Below, piece by piece: positions 1 through 9,610 of a stretch of 64,000 bases of DNA (position 1 is its first letter; every line of letters begins with the position of its first letter). The notes beneath the pieces are model-generated. The model was not told where the DNA came from. It ran no database searches and was given only the letters and a program-made list of their open reading frames with translations. This DNA is from Amycolatopsis sp. CA-126428 (GTDB taxonomy: Bacteria; Actinomycetota; Actinomycetes; Mycobacteriales; Pseudonocardiaceae), in the NCBI RefSeq assembly GCF_002904335.1, contig NZ_PPHF01000034.1:1-64000 (forward strand), given 5' to 3'. A program made the translations under genes and the position numbers.

Positions 1-1
1 C

Positions 2-67
2 CGCGGCTGGACCTGGGGCGGCTCCTGGGACACCCCCATCGACTACCAGCACTTCGAGAAGCCCTGA
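2..67 (+). CDS. C-terminal end of an M15-family D-Ala-D-Ala carboxypeptidase-like protein (partial)
   Basis: Only the last 21 codons lie in the window, ending at a TGA. The peptide reads RGWTWGGSWDTPIDYQHFEK plus a final P. A Trp/Gly-rich stretch followed by D-x-Q-H-F-E is typical of the C-terminus of M15 (VanY/VanX-like) peptidases, where the terminal His is a zinc ligand. Such enzymes trim D-Ala from peptidoglycan stem peptides. The start and any signal peptide lie upstream of the window. The match rests on one short motif, so the family call is likely but not certain. Confidence 0.6.
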   Translation, partial: RGWTWGGSWDTPIDYQHFEKP

Positions 68-225
68 CCCTCGACCGGAAAAACCACTGGGGTTACGTGA
101 AATCGTGACGCGGGCTGCGTCTGGGATCGGCCACGACGGAATCCGCAGCCTCGCGCACTGGGGATGATCGACAGGCGCCCGGGATCGCCGCCGGATGGGG
201 CGGCGGTTCTGGGCGTCGGCGCGTT

Positions 226-936
226 CTAGTCGCGGCGGGCGTTCTGCAGCGCGAGGCCGCGCGGGGTTGCCACGCGGGTGATCAACGCGAACGCGCCGTC
301 GCACAGGAGCGCCAGCAGTACCGCGGCCAGGCCGCCCGCGAAGATCGCTCCGTAACCCTGGGCTCCGACCGCGAAGCCGTCGACTATGTACCGGCCCAGG
401 CCGCCGCCGTCGTTGACGATTGCTCCGATGGCCACCGTGGCGATCAGCTGGAGGAACGCCACCCGGGCGCCCGCCAGGATCACCGGGGATGCCAGCGGCA
501 GCTCCAGGCGCAGCATGATCTGCCCTTCGCGGTAGCCCGTTCCGCGGGCCGCGTCGATCGTCTCCTGCTCCAACGTCACTACGCCCGCGTACGTGTTCGT
601 GAACAACGGGGGCATCGCCAAGGCGACCAGCGCCAGCAGCAACGGCCAGAACGTCGTGTCCAGCTCCCAGCGGCTCGCCAGGAACCAGAACAGGATGATC
701 AGCCCGAAACTCGGGATCGCCCGGCCGATGTTCACCGCGCTGCTCGCGAGGAACGCGCCGCGGCGGTAGTGGGCTAGCCACAGCGCCGCCGGGATGGTCA
801 GCGCCGCCGCGATCGCCAGGGCGAGGAGCGAAAACCTGAGGTGCTCCAGGACGCGGTACGGGACGCCGGCCTTGTCGGTCCAGCTCCAGCGGTTCGGGTC
901 CGCGAGCCACGCGTTCAGCTGATCGAGGAAGCTCAT
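226..936 (-). CDS. OpuB/ProW-type osmolyte ABC transporter permease
   Basis: A 236-residue inner-membrane permease of the glycine betaine/carnitine/choline (OpuB/ProW) class. It has five to six hydrophobic segments and the permease EAA-type loop (EQETIDAARGTGYREGQIML, then LELPLASPVILAG). The ATG at 936 was chosen because it overlaps the stop of the upstream permease gene by four bases (933-936), so the two are translationally coupled. A longer in-frame reading runs upstream but is antisense-free shadow of the partner gene. The protein should pair with the next permease and with the binding lipoprotein encoded divergently at 1770. No ATPase gene lies beside it. Confidence 0.88.
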   Translation of the reverse strand: MSFLDQLNAWLADPNRWSWTDKAGVPYRVLEHLRFSLLALAIAAALTIPAALWLAHYRRGAFLASSAVNIGRAIPSFGLIILFWFLASRWELDTTFWPLLLALVALAMPPLFTNTYAGVVTLEQETIDAARGTGYREGQIMLRLELPLASPVILAGARVAFLQLIATVAIGAIVNDGGGLGRYIVDGFAVGAQGYGAIFAGGLAAVLLALLCDGAFALITRVATPRGLALQNARRD

Positions 937-1631
937 CGCGCCCGCACCTTCCGCGACCAGGGCGCCAGCACGCGCTCGCTGAGCCAGAGGGCCAGATCGA
1001 CCACCACCGCCAGGACGACGGACAGGCCGACGCCGACGATGATCATCGTCGGGTTGGGGGTCGCCGTCTGGATGCCCGCTCGGATGAAGTAGCCCAGGCC
1101 GCCGAGGCCGAGCATCGAAGTCACGGTCACCAGGCCGATCGTCGTCACCGCCGCGACACGCAGGCCGGCGATCACCACCGGCAGGGCGAGGGGCAGCTCG
1201 ATCTGCCAGAGCAGCCTGCCGCGCGTGTACCCCATCCCGACCGCGGCCTCGCGGACCTCGTTCGGCACCTGGTCGACGCCGGTGACGATGTTGCGGATCA
1301 GGATGAGCAGCGTGTACGTCGCGAGCGGGATCATCGCGGAGACGAACGTCAGCCCGAAGAACGGCACCAGCACCGCGAACGCGCCGAGGCTCGGGATCAC
1401 GTACAACGCGCCCGCCGTGCCGAGGATCACCGGGTACGTCCAGCGGTAACGCAGGGAGACCACGGCGAGCCCGATCGAAACCACCAGCCCGATGCCGAGC
1501 GCGGCGCCGGTCAGCGAGACGTGCTCGATGAGGCGCTGGACGATGGCGTCGGCGTTGCGGTCCACCCACTTCCACTGGAAGATCGGCGGCCCGCTGTCGG
1601 CGGCCAGCGGCGTCACCGTGTTCACGTGCAC
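933..1631 (-). CDS. OpuB/ProW-type osmolyte ABC transporter permease
   Basis: A 232-residue permease, first gene of a two-gene operon. It has a short N-terminal extension, about five transmembrane segments, and an EAA loop (NEVREAAVGMGYTRGRLLW followed by IELPLALPVVIAG). The start used is GTG at 1631; a second in-frame GTG at 1625 is possible. With the downstream permease it would form the membrane channel of a quaternary-amine importer. The 138-bp gap to the divergent binding-protein gene should hold both promoters. It is the paralogue of the downstream permease, as is usual when OpuB-type systems carry two permease subunits. Confidence 0.88.
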   Translation of the reverse strand: MHVNTVTPLAADSGPPIFQWKWVDRNADAIVQRLIEHVSLTGAALGIGLVVSIGLAVVSLRYRWTYPVILGTAGALYVIPSLGAFAVLVPFFGLTFVSAMIPLATYTLLILIRNIVTGVDQVPNEVREAAVGMGYTRGRLLWQIELPLALPVVIAGLRVAAVTTIGLVTVTSMLGLGGLGYFIRAGIQTATPNPTMIIVGVGLSVVLAVVVDLALWLSERVLAPWSRKVRAR

Positions 1632-1769
1632 CGGGCGACCTTACCCCGATCGGGCTGAAATATTCCGGGGAGTGGGAATTTCGGGTGCTATCTCCCACGA
1701 TGTGGATTCTTGTCGGAGGTCAGGGCTAGGGTCCTTTCGTCTGTTCGAGTGACGAGGGAGTGGGGATTC

Positions 1770-2690
1770 GTGCGCTGGTTCCGGAACGCGTCCGTGGTGG
1801 CGGTGGCCGTCGCGGCGACGCTCGGTTTGGCCGCCTGTGGCGGCAGCGACAGCGGTGACAAGCCCGCCGCGCAGGGCAAGGGTGGGGCGCCGATCGTCGT
1901 CGCGTCCTTCAACTTCACCGACAGTCAGATCCTCGCCGAGATCTACGCGCAGGCGCTGGAGGCCAAGGGCTACCCGGTGACGCGCAAGCTGAACCTCGGG
2001 TCGCGGGAGCTGATCTACCCGTCGCTGAAGTCCGGTGAGCTGCAGTTCATCCCGGAGTACCAGGGTGCGGCGATCACCACCGGCTTCGGCAAGGAGGCCG
2101 GCAAGACCGCGCAGGAGGAGCACGACCAGCTGGCGAAGCTGTTCGAGCCCAGCGGCATCGGCCTGCTCAACTTCGCGCCCGCCGAGGACAAGAACACCTA
2201 CATCATCAAGTCCGACCTGGCCAAGGACAAGGGCATCGCGTCCATCAGCGACCTGAAGAAGCTCGACAAGGTCGTCATGGCCGGCCCGCCGGAGTGCGAG
2301 AAGCGCCTTCCGTGCTTCAAGGGCTTCACCGACGTCTACAAGCTGACCAACATCACCTTCCAGACGATCCAGGAAGCCGGGCCGCGCGTCGAGCAGCTCA
2401 AGTCCGGTGCGGTCACGGTCATCCCGGTCGACTCGGTCAGCCCGCTGACCGGTGACTCGAAGTACACCGTGCTCAAGGACGACCTCAACATCGTGCCGAC
2501 CGAGAACGTCGTGCCCGCGGTGACCAAGAAGGTCCTCGACGAGCGCGGCGCGGACTTCGCCACCGCCGTGAACGCGGTCAGCGCGAAGCTGACGACCGAC
2601 GTCATGCGGGACCTCAACAAGCGCGTCGACTCCGACGGCGAACGCGCCGAAGACGTCGCGAAGGACTGGCTGAAGCAGGCCGGGCTCTGA
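1770..2690 (+). CDS. OpuBC/ProX-like glycine betaine/choline-binding lipoprotein
   Basis: An extracytoplasmic substrate-binding protein of the OpuAC/ProX family, about 306 residues. The GTG at 1770 gives a compact lipoprotein signal (basic WFR, hydrophobic core, lipobox LAAC) and has GAGGGAG about 10 bases upstream; an in-frame GTG at 1749 is less attractive. The mature part has the family pattern: APIVVASFNFTDSQILAEIY at the first strand, LGSRELIYPSLKSGELQFIPEY around the first ligand loop, and a late ENVVPAV segment. It is divergent from the two permease genes and should feed them. A single Cys pair (PECEKRLPCF) may form a disulfide. Ligand identity (betaine, choline, carnitine) cannot be read from sequence. 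Confidence 0.88.
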   Translation: MRWFRNASVVAVAVAATLGLAACGGSDSGDKPAAQGKGGAPIVVASFNFTDSQILAEIYAQALEAKGYPVTRKLNLGSRELIYPSLKSGELQFIPEYQGAAITTGFGKEAGKTAQEEHDQLAKLFEPSGIGLLNFAPAEDKNTYIIKSDLAKDKGIASISDLKKLDKVVMAGPPECEKRLPCFKGFTDVYKLTNITFQTIQEAGPRVEQLKSGAVTVIPVDSVSPLTGDSKYTVLKDDLNIVPTENVVPAVTKKVLDERGADFATAVNAVSAKLTTDVMRDLNKRVDSDGERAEDVAKDWLKQAGL

Positions 2691-2691
2691 G

Positions 2692-3471
2692 TCACGCGGT
2701 CCCGCTGACGACCCACGCCCGGGCCGTCAGCGGGATCGAGCCGTCGGGATCCGCCGGCAGGCGGCTGCGCAGCAGCTCGCGGATCCGGTCGCGGTGCGCC
2801 TGCGGCAGCGTGGCCAGGTACGTCGGCGCCGGGCCCTGCGCGCCGAGGAACGGCTGCCAGTAGTCGTCGAAGTCCGCGAACACCGTCGGGATCCTGATCT
2901 CGCCGACGGAGACCGCCGTGAAGCCCGCGTCCGTCCACAACCGGCCCAGCGGCTCCGGGTGGCACAGCGTGAACCGGCGGCCCTCGTCCAGCTCGGCGAC
3001 CGTCTCCGGGTCGAGCTCGCCGGCCGCGTCCCAGAACCGGCGGATCAGCTCCATGCCCTCGGCGAGGTCCCACAGGTAGGTGGCGGCCAGCCCGCCCGGG
3101 GCGGTGACCCGCGCGATCTCCGCCGCCGCGCGGTCCGGGTCGGGGACGAAGTTCAGGACCAGGCCCGACACGACCACGTCGAACCGGGCGTCCGGGAACG
3201 GCAGCGAATGGGCGTCGGCGAGGGTGAACGCCGCCCGCGGGTCGGTCACGCTCGCGCGGGCCGACTCCAGGAATCCCTCGGACGGATCGGCGCCGACGAC
3301 TTCCGCGGGGCCGGCCGCCGCCAGCACCGCCGACGTCAGTGCGCCGGTGCCGCAGCCGACGTCGAGCCAGCGCCGGCCCGCCGGGACGCCGAGCTGCCGG
3401 ACGAACGTCTCCGCGATCCGGCGGCTCCACCGTCCGATGTAGGCCTCGTAAGCGTCGCCTGACTGCCACAT
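2692..3471 (-). CDS. class I SAM-dependent methyltransferase
   Basis: A 259-residue cytosolic methyltransferase of the Methyltransf_11/UbiE-like type. Motif I is WLDVGCGTGALTSAV near residues 35-49; an acidic residue at the end of strand 2 (VVGADPSEGF) should bind the SAM ribose; FTLADAHSLPFPDARFDVVV covers motifs II-III. Its substrate is unknown. The ATG at 3471 was chosen since upstream sequence loses similarity. It lies 29 bp downstream of a MarR regulator on the same strand, so the two probably form one operon and the methyltransferase is likely under MarR control. Its stop is one base from the stop of the convergent binding-protein gene. Confidence 0.85.
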   Translation of the reverse strand: MWQSGDAYEAYIGRWSRRIAETFVRQLGVPAGRRWLDVGCGTGALTSAVLAAAGPAEVVGADPSEGFLESARASVTDPRAAFTLADAHSLPFPDARFDVVVSGLVLNFVPDPDRAAAEIARVTAPGGLAATYLWDLAEGMELIRRFWDAAGELDPETVAELDEGRRFTLCHPEPLGRLWTDAGFTAVSVGEIRIPTVFADFDDYWQPFLGAQGPAPTYLATLPQAHRDRIRELLRSRLPADPDGSIPLTARAWVVSGTA

Positions 3472-3500
3472 GGCCCCGAGTACAGCACAGAAACCGCTGC

Positions 3501-3971
3501 TCAGCCGCCGGTCAGGGTCCCGGTCGCGTCGTGGCCCGCCGACGTCGCCCGGCGCAGGAATCCGGCGATCAGCGCCAGTTCGTCCTCGGTGTAGCGCGCG
3601 CAGAGCTCGTCCATCGCGGTGTTCATCCCCGCGTAGAGCCGGAACAGCTCCGCGTTGCGGCCGCGGACCGCGCGGACGGCGATCGAGCGCCGGTCGGCGG
3701 CCTCGGGGTCGCGTTCGCGGACGATCCAGCCGCCCTTCTGCAGCCGGTCGAGGATGCCGGTCATCGTCGCCGGGTGCAGCCCGGCCCGGCGGGCCAGCGC
3801 GCTCGGGCTGAGCGGGCCGTGCCGGGCGATCAGCTCGAGGCAGTCGAGGTCGACGTCCTTGAGCGCCAGCTGGGCGCTTACTTGGTGGTTCAGCAGCGAA
3901 AGCTGGTTGCGCAGCTCCCGCAGCGCATCTTTCACCGCCACGGTCGACCGGCGGTGCGCTCCCGCACTCAT
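3501..3971 (-). CDS. MarR family transcriptional regulator
   Basis: A 156-residue winged-helix repressor-type protein. The DNA-binding core is LDCLELIARHGPLSPSALAR followed by AGLHPATMTGILDRLQKGGW (recognition helix) and the wing RERDPEAADRRSIAVRAV, which carries the conserved D-x-R-R-S pattern of MarR proteins. Dimerisation helices lie at both ends. It is followed after 29 bp by the methyltransferase gene, its likely regulated partner. The gap to the upstream minus-strand flavoprotein gene is only 32 bp, so read-through from the large 4-10.5 kb operon is possible. Ligand unknown. Confidence 0.88.
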   Translation of the reverse strand: MSAGAHRRSTVAVKDALRELRNQLSLLNHQVSAQLALKDVDLDCLELIARHGPLSPSALARRAGLHPATMTGILDRLQKGGWIVRERDPEAADRRSIAVRAVRGRNAELFRLYAGMNTAMDELCARYTEDELALIAGFLRRATSAGHDATGTLTGG

Positions 3972-4003
3972 ATGAACCTCGTATCAGTCGGCTGAGGAGC
4001 AGC

Positions 4004-6679
4004 CTAACCGCCGAGAGCCATTCGCGTGTACGCGCGGACGTCGGCGTCCGAATCGGTGCGCCGCGCCCGCAGCCGCACGGCGACCTCGGCGGAGTCCGCC
4101 CACTTGCCGAGCGCCTGGACGGCGGCCCGCCGGACGTTCGGGTGCTCGTCTTCCAGGGCTCCGAGCAGCGGTTCCGACGGCGTGGCCAGCGCACCCAGCG
4201 CCGTCGCCGCCCCGCGGCGCACCTGCCACGCCGGGTCCGCGGCCGCCGCCACGGCGAGGTCCGCCAGGTTGCCGCCGCAGCCGAGGTCGGCGGCGGCGGT
4301 CAGCGCGGCCGCGCGCACGAGCAGGTCCGGGTCGACGGCCAGCGCGGACACCGTGCCGGTGGCGCGCGGGTCGCCGATCGTCCCCAGCCCGGCCGCGACC
4401 GCGACCCGGACCTCGCGTGAGGCGTCCGAGGCCGCCTCCGCCAGTGTCGACGCCGCGTCCAGCGACACCAGGCCGCGGATCGCCTCCAGCCGGACCACGA
4501 CCGCGGGGTCGGCGAGGGAAGCCGCGAACAGCGGCGCATCACCGAGCCGCAGCGCCCGCAGGACGTCCAGCGCCACCGACCGCACGTCCGCGTCGGACAC
4601 CGCCAGGGCCGACCGCAGCCCCCCGGCCAGGGAAGACGACGGCGCCAGCACCTCCACCAGCTCGCGCAGCCCGGCCGCCGCCGCGGCCCGCACCCGCGCG
4701 TCGATGTCGTGCAACGCCGTGACCAGCGCCGGCCCGAAACCGTCCGGCGCCGACTCGGTGAGCACCGCGATCGCCGTCGTGCGGACCTCGGCGTCCGGAT
4801 CGGACAGATACGTCGACAGCGAGGACAGCGACGGCTGTTCCTCCGCCATGGCGACGACCTCGAGGACCCGCGGCGACGAATGCGTCCGCGCCGGGCCGGC
4901 CGCGGTGACCACGTCCGGCGGTGTGTGCCCGCTGAAGGCCGTGTGGACCCCGAGGACTTCGACGGCGAAGTCCGGCACCGAGAACTCCGGCACCGGCACG
5001 ACGTAGGGCGCCACCGGCCGCTTGACGAACTCCATCTCCCCGGACGGCGTCCGGCGCAGGTTCAGGTGCGCGAGCCACGAGACGTCGTCGCGGCCCGGGT
5101 GGTCGGTCCGGTCGTGGTAGAGCCCCCACCGGCTCTCGGTCCGCACCAGCGACGCCCGCGCCGCCATCTCGGCGCAGTCGCGGATGAACGTCACCTCGGC
5201 GCAGCGCATCAGCTCGTGCGGGGTCCGGGCGCCCATGCCCGCGATCTCGCCGGACATCCGCGCGAACGTCTCGAGGGCGATCTCCAGCTTCGCGGTCGTC
5301 TTGGGCGGTGCCACGTAGTCGTTGACGAACCGCCGCAGCTTGTACTCCACCTGCTGCTGGGGCGGACCATCCGGAGTGGACAACGGCCGGTAGATCAACG
5401 CGTGCGCCGCAGCGATCTGGTCTTCGGGCAAGGGGACAAGAGGACGCAGGGAACCCGACGCGTGCGCGCCCGCGAGGTCGCCGTAGACGAACGCGCCGAT
5501 CATGTAGTTGTGCGGCACGCAGGCGAGGTCGCCGGCCGCGTACAGGCCGGGCACGGTCGTCGCGCCGTTCTCGTCCACCCAGACGCCGGACGCCGAATGC
5601 CCGCCGCACAGGCCGATCTCCGAGATGTGCATCTCGACGTCGTGCGTGCGGTAGTCGTGGCCGCGGGTGGCGTGGAACGTCCCCCGTGTCGGCCGTTCGG
5701 TCGTGTGCAGGATGTTCTCCAGCGCGCCGAGCGTCTCCTCCGGCAGGTGCGTCAGCTTGAGGTAGATCGGTCCGCGGGCCGACGAGATCTCGCGCGCCAC
5801 CTCGGCCATCATCTGCCCGGACCAGTAGTCGCAGTCGACGAAGCGGTCGCCGGCCGCGTTGACCTGGTAGCCGCCGAACGGATTGGCGACGTACGCGCAG
5901 GCCGGGCCGTTGTAGTCCTTGATCAGCGGGTTGATCTGGAAGCACTCGATGCCGGACAGCTCGGCGCCCGCGTGGTAGGCCATCGCGTACCCGTCGCCGG
6001 CGTTGGTCGGGTTCTCGTACGTGCCGTAGAGATAACCGCTCGATGGCAGGCCCAATCGTCCACAAGGACCGGTCGCGAGGATCACCGCGGACGCGGAAAC
6101 CGTGACGAACTCGCCGGTCCGCGTGTTGAACCCGACGGCACCGACCGCGCGTCCGCCGGACGTCAGCACGCGCACCGGCATCACGCGGTTCTCGATCGTG
6201 ATGCGCTCGCGCATGTGCTTCTGCCGCAACACGCGGTAGAGCACCTTCTTGATGTCCTTGCCCTCCGGCATCGGCAGGACATAGCTGCCGGACCGGTGCA
6301 CGCGCCGCACGGCGTACTCGCCGTACTCGTCCTTTTCGAACTTGACGCCGTACTTCTCCAGCCGTTGCACCATGGCGAACCCGCGCCGCGCGGTCTGGTA
6401 CACAGTGGACTGGTTGACGACGCCGTCGTTGGCGCGGGTGATCTCGGCGACGTAGTCCTCCGGCGTCGCCTTGCCTGGGATGACCGCGTTGTTGACGCCG
6501 TCCATGCCCATGGCCAGCGCGCCCGAGTGCCGGACGTGCGCCTTTTCCAGCAGTAGCACGTTCGCGCCGTGCTCGGCGGCGGTCAGCGCGGCCATCGTCC
6601 CGGCCGTTCCACCGCCGATCACCAGGACGTCGGTCTCGAAGTGCGTCCGCGTGGACAGCGGGGGTGCTTCGAACGTCAT
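4004..6679 (-). CDS. AprA-like FAD-dependent oxidoreductase fused to C-terminal HEAT repeats
   Basis: An 891-residue, two-part protein. Residues 1-600 are a fumarate reductase/succinate dehydrogenase-type flavoprotein: Rossmann GGGTAG at 22-27, ILATGPCG at 200-207, [20 protein letters not shown] at 365-384. Several stretches recall the alpha subunit of adenylylsulfate reductase (AprA) rather than FrdA/Sdh[15 protein letters not shown] at 51-64, GGHSASG at 359-365, and the C-terminal helical part HELMRCAE with ESRWG...RTDHP (488-528). Residues ~616-891 are eight or nine HEAT/PBS-lyase-type repeats of about 31 residues (pattern [14 protein letters not shown]). The start overlaps the ATPase stop by four bases, so it is the last gene of a six-gene operon with an AprB-like ferredoxin. 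Substrate unknown; sulfate activation genes are not nearby. No signal peptide, so cytosolic. Confidence 0.85.
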   Translation of the reverse strand: MTFEAPPLSTRTHFETDVLVIGGGTAGTMAALTAAEHGANVLLLEKAHVRHSGALAMGMDGVNNAVIPGKATPEDYVAEITRANDGVVNQSTVYQTARRGFAMVQRLEKYGVKFEKDEYGEYAVRRVHRSGSYVLPMPEGKDIKKVLYRVLRQKHMRERITIENRVMPVRVLTSGGRAVGAVGFNTRTGEFVTVSASAVILATGPCGRLGLPSSGYLYGTYENPTNAGDGYAMAYHAGAELSGIECFQINPLIKDYNGPACAYVANPFGGYQVNAAGDRFVDCDYWSGQMMAEVAREISSARGPIYLKLTHLPEETLGALENILHTTERPTRGTFHATRGHDYRTHDVEMHISEIGLCGGHSASGVWVDENGATTVPGLYAAGDLACVPHNYMIGAFVYGDLAGAHASGSLRPLVPLPEDQIAAAHALIYRPLSTPDGPPQQQVEYKLRRFVNDYVAPPKTTAKLEIALETFARMSGEIAGMGARTPHELMRCAEVTFIRDCAEMAARASLVRTESRWGLYHDRTDHPGRDDVSWLAHLNLRRTPSGEMEFVKRPVAPYVVPVPEFSVPDFAVEVLGVHTAFSGHTPPDVVTAAGPARTHSSPRVLEVVAMAEEQPSLSSLSTYLSDPDAEVRTTAIAVLTESAPDGFGPALVTALHDIDARVRAAAAAGLRELVEVLAPSSSLAGGLRSALAVSDADVRSVALDVLRALRLGDAPLFAASLADPAVVVRLEAIRGLVSLDAASTLAEAASDASREVRVAVAAGLGTIGDPRATGTVSALAVDPDLLVRAAALTAAADLGCGGNLADLAVAAAADPAWQVRRGAATALGALATPSEPLLGALEDEHPNVRRAAVQALGKWADSAEVAVRLRARRTDSDADVRAYTRMALGG

Positions 6680-7395
6680 GCCGCCACCAGCCCGTCCAGA
6701 ACCTCGGCGCGCTCGGCCGCGACGGCGGGCTCGGCCGTCCGCGGCCGCGACGACTCGACGACCTTCGCCAGCCGCCCGTCACGGGTCAGCACCGCGACGC
6801 GGTCGGCCAGGAAGAGCGCTTCGTCGACGTCGTGGGTCACGAACACCACCGTCGTCGGCCGTTTGCGCCAGACCTCCACGAGTAGCCGCTGCATGGCCGT
6901 GCGGGTCTGGGCGTCCAGCGCCCCGAACGGCTCGTCGGCCAGGATCACCCGCGGCGCCCCGGCGAGGGTGCGGGCGAGCTGGACGCGCTGGCGCATGCCG
7001 CCGGAGAGCTCCCGCGGCAGGTGGTCCTCGTACCCGGCCAGCCCGACCTGGGACAGCCAGGACTCCGCTTCGGCCCGCCGCCGCGCCCGCGGGACGCGCC
7101 GGATGGACAGCGGCAGCTCGACGTTGCGGCGCACCGAACGCCAGGGCAGCAAGCCGTCGTCCTGGAACACCAGCGCGCGCTCGGCCGACGTGCCGGTCAC
7201 CTCCTCGCCGGCGGACAGGACGCGGCCCGACGACACGGGCAGCAGCCCGGCCAAGGTGCGCAGCAGGGTCGACTTGCCGCACCCGGAAGGTCCGGTGACG
7301 GCCAGGATCTCGGCGTCGGCAATGTCCAGGCCGATGCCGGACAGCACCGCGCGGGGTCCGTAGTGGACGGTCAGGTTCTCGATGCGCAAGCTCAT
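6676..7395 (-). CDS. ABC transporter ATPase, nitrate/sulfonate/taurine (NrtD/SsuB/TauB) type
   Basis: A 239-residue cytosolic ATPase. Walker [10 protein letters not shown] at 35-43, Q-loop [20 protein letters not shown] (the LLPW form is typical of SsuB/TauB/NrtD), signature [13 protein letters not shown], Walker [13 protein letters not shown], and H-loop FVTHDVDEA are all intact. The ATG at 7395 overlaps the permease stop by four bases, and its own stop overlaps the flavoprotein start by four. It should energise the permease encoded just upstream. The transported compound is presumably the substrate, or a precursor of the substrate, of the flavoprotein/ferredoxin pair in the same operon. Confidence 0.93.
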   Translation of the reverse strand: MSLRIENLTVHYGPRAVLSGIGLDIADAEILAVTGPSGCGKSTLLRTLAGLLPVSSGRVLSAGEEVTGTSAERALVFQDDGLLPWRSVRRNVELPLSIRRVPRARRRAEAESWLSQVGLAGYEDHLPRELSGGMRQRVQLARTLAGAPRVILADEPFGALDAQTRTAMQRLLVEVWRKRPTTVVFVTHDVDEALFLADRVAVLTRDGRLAKVVESSRPRTAEPAVAAERAEVLDGLVAA

Positions 7396-8225
7396 GAGTT
7401 CTCCCCTCGGGGCAGCCAGCGGGTGGCGCGGCGGCCGAGCAGTTCGACGGCGGCCGAGGTGACCCAGCCGAGCAGGCCGATGGTGAGCATCCCGACGATC
7501 ACGCCCGGGTAGTCGACGACGGTGTAGGCCTGCCAGGTCCGGTAGCCGACGCCGAACTCGCCGGAGATCATCTCCGCCGAGATCACGCAGATCCACGAAA
7601 CGCCCACGCCGACGGACAGCCCGCCGAACACGCCGGGCAGCGCGCCCGGCAGCACGACGTTCCACAGCACCCGCCGCGGTGAGCCCCCCATCGTGCGGAT
7701 CGCGTCTTCCCAGACCACCGGCAGCGCGCGCACGGCGTGCCGCGTGCTGACCACGACCGGGAAGAACGCGGCGAGGAACGTGATGAACACGATGCCCTGC
7801 TCGTTGGTCGGGAAGAGCAGGATGGCGATCGGTACCACCGCGATGGCCGGGATCGGCCGCAGGACTTCCAGGAGTGGCTGGACGACGTCGGACGTGCCGC
7901 GGGAGCGCGCGATCGCCGTGCCGAGCCCGATACCGAACACCGCGGCCAGCGCGAAGCCCGTCACGATCCGGCGCAGGGAATCGAGCAGGTCCTGGTAGTA
8001 GACGGCGGTGCCGAGCTGGTAGCCGAGGTCGCGGGCCACCTCGACCGGTGTGGGCAGGCGGTCGAAGTGCAGCCACAGGTCGACGTCGAACGCGGTCAGC
8101 AGCTCCCACACGACCAGTGCGGCGACGATGCTGCCGGTGCGGACGGCGAGCCGGCTGAACCGGCGTCTCGGTGGCGCCGGTGGGGCTTCCGTGATGGCGG
8201 GTTCCTGTTCGAGGGTCTGGGTCAT
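7392..8225 (-). CDS. ABC transporter permease, nitrate/sulfonate/taurine (SsuC/TauC) type
   Basis: A 277-residue inner-membrane permease with a cytosolic proline-rich N-terminus (about 35 residues), a first membrane helix at ~38-55, and a BPD_transp_1 domain. The EAA loop is [20 protein letters not shown] followed by [14 protein letters not shown]. The segment [20 protein letters not shown] is characteristic of the SsuC/TauC/NrtB group. The ATG at 8225 overlaps the stop of the binding-protein gene (8222-8225), and the stop overlaps the ATPase start. It completes an ABC importer with its two neighbours. Confidence 0.92.
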   Translation of the reverse strand: MTQTLEQEPAITEAPPAPPRRRFSRLAVRTGSIVAALVVWELLTAFDVDLWLHFDRLPTPVEVARDLGYQLGTAVYYQDLLDSLRRIVTGFALAAVFGIGLGTAIARSRGTSDVVQPLLEVLRPIPAIAVVPIAILLFPTNEQGIVFITFLAAFFPVVVSTRHAVRALPVVWEDAIRTMGGSPRRVLWNVVLPGALPGVFGGLSVGVGVSWICVISAEMISGEFGVGYRTWQAYTVVDYPGVIVGMLTIGLLGWVTSAAVELLGRRATRWLPRGENS

Positions 8226-9610
8226 CGGGACTCCTCCACGGCTTGCGCGTAGCTGACGATCGAGCCGGTGTGCCCGGCGAGGTGGGCGCGGGCGCCGTCT
8301 TCGGTGGTGAAGGGCAGCAGCGCGCCGTCCGCGTCGCGCACCCAGACGGCCTTGTCCGCGAACCAGCGGGTGCCCGTGGCCGCGTCCGGGACGTAGGCCG
8401 CGCGGACTGGTTTCCCGGCGTGCGCCACGGCCTTGAGGAGGCAATCCGGGGTGGCCGCGGGGTGGGTCGCGGTCTCGCCGGTCAGCCACAGCTCACCCGC
8501 GGTGCGCGGATCGGTGACCGGCTGCGAACACGTCGTGTCGAAGCCCGTCACCGGGGACGGATTGGCCAAAATGGAGGCAGCCGCCTCGTACGCCGGCCCG
8601 TAGATCTCGCGCAGGTACCGGTCGTCGACGAACGCGCCGAGGTCGAGCCGCTTGATGTTGCCGATCGAACGCAGGAAGGGCGCGTCGGTTTCGAGCGCGC
8701 TGACCAGCGGGCGCTTCAGCGGCAGGTCGAAGGTGACCACGCCGCCGGCACCGTTGTAGAGGTAGACGACCTCGGGCGGCAGCTTGGTGGCGGACGCGAC
8801 CTTCAGCGCCGCGTCCATCGGGTGCTGGTGCAGGTAGTCCGTCGCGTCGCGCTGCGCGCGCAGGAACTCCGCGACGACGTCGTGGTGGCTGTCCGCATAG
8901 GACTCCCGGACGACCACGCCGTGCCACGTCGGCAGGTTCAGCGCCGAGCCGTCGTAGAGCAGCCGCGCCTGGTTCGCGAACACCAGCTGCCCCGGCCACG
9001 CCACGAACTGCCCGAGCGCGTCGATCGACCCGGACAGCAGCCCGGACGCGCCGACCGCGGGCGCCTGGTTCTGCAGGTGGACGTCGCCGGTGCCGATGCC
9101 GATGTTCTGCAGGGCGTGCACGGTCGTGCCGTGCCCGGCCGAGCCGACGCTGGCCGAGATCTTCTTCCCGCGCAGGTCGGCCAGGGTGTGCGCCGGCGAC
9201 TTCGGCGGCACCACGACCATGTTGAGTGCGCCCAGCAGGTTGTAGCCGGTGGCGGCGACCAGCTTGGTGCGTCCGTCGCCGAACTCCTGGGTCCGGGAAC
9301 CGTTGATGAGCAACGGGTAGTCGCCCATCGAGCCGACGTCGATCTTCCCGGCCACCATTTGCGCGGTGATCGGGGCGCCGGTCGAGTAGTCCTGCCAGGT
9401 GACGTGATAGCGCTTCCCGTCCCGGTTGCCCAGGTCGGCGAGCCGCTTCTCGAAGTACCCCAGCGACCGCAGCAACGTGCCCGCGGTGACGGTGTTGATC
9501 GTCTTCGACTGGTAGCCGATCACGACGTCCACCTCGTTCGACGTGGCGGCGTTCGCGGTGCAGCCCGCGGCCAGCAGCGCGGCGACGAGCAGGATCCGGG
9601 CCCCGTTCAT
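8222..9610 (-). CDS. ABC substrate-binding lipoprotein with NosL-like C-terminal domain
   Basis: A 462-residue lipoprotein (lipobox LAAGC, Cys 17). Residues ~28-355 are a NrtA/SsuA/TauA-type periplasmic-binding fold: [20 protein letters not shown], then [20 protein letters not shown], then [14 protein letters not shown]. The last hundred residues (361-462) are extra: they include Cys 361 and PDCLLKAV, then [40 protein letters not shown] and a G-x-I-V-x-Y ending. This layout resembles the fold of NosL, a copper-binding accessory lipoprotein (Asp/Trp segment, displayed-residue strand, PF-x-x-x-x-x-A-x-x-F/L-x-G). The NosL assignment is my inference from pattern. Overlaps of four bases at both ends place it inside the operon. 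Confidence 0.83.
   Translation of the reverse strand: MNGARILLVAALLAAGCTANAATSNEVDVVIGYQSKTINTVTAGTLLRSLGYFEKRLADLGNRDGKRYHVTWQDYSTGAPITAQMVAGKIDVGSMGDYPLLINGSRTQEFGDGRTKLVAATGYNLLGALNMVVVPPKSPAHTLADLRGKKISASVGSAGHGTTVHALQNIGIGTGDVHLQNQAPAVGASGLLSGSIDALGQFVAWPGQLVFANQARLLYDGSALNLPTWHGVVVRESYADSHHDVVAEFLRAQRDATDYLHQHPMDAALKVASATKLPPEVVYLYNGAGGVVTFDLPLKRPLVSALETDAPFLRSIGNIKRLDLGAFVDDRYLREIYGPAYEAAASILANPSPVTGFDTTCSQPVTDPRTAGELWLTGETATHPAATPDCLLKAVAHAGKPVRAAYVPDAATGTRWFADKAVWVRDADGALLPFTTEDGARAHLAGHTGSIVSYAQAVEESR

Noticed and set aside
1632..1769. Operator in the gap between divergent osmolyte transporter genes
   Set aside because: I found no convincing inverted repeat beyond short AATATT-type symmetry.
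4539..6782. Very long second reading frames (over 600 codons) on both strands across the flavoprotein gene
   Set aside because: They are Arg/Gly/Ala-rich frame shadows of the GC-rich true gene, without family motifs.
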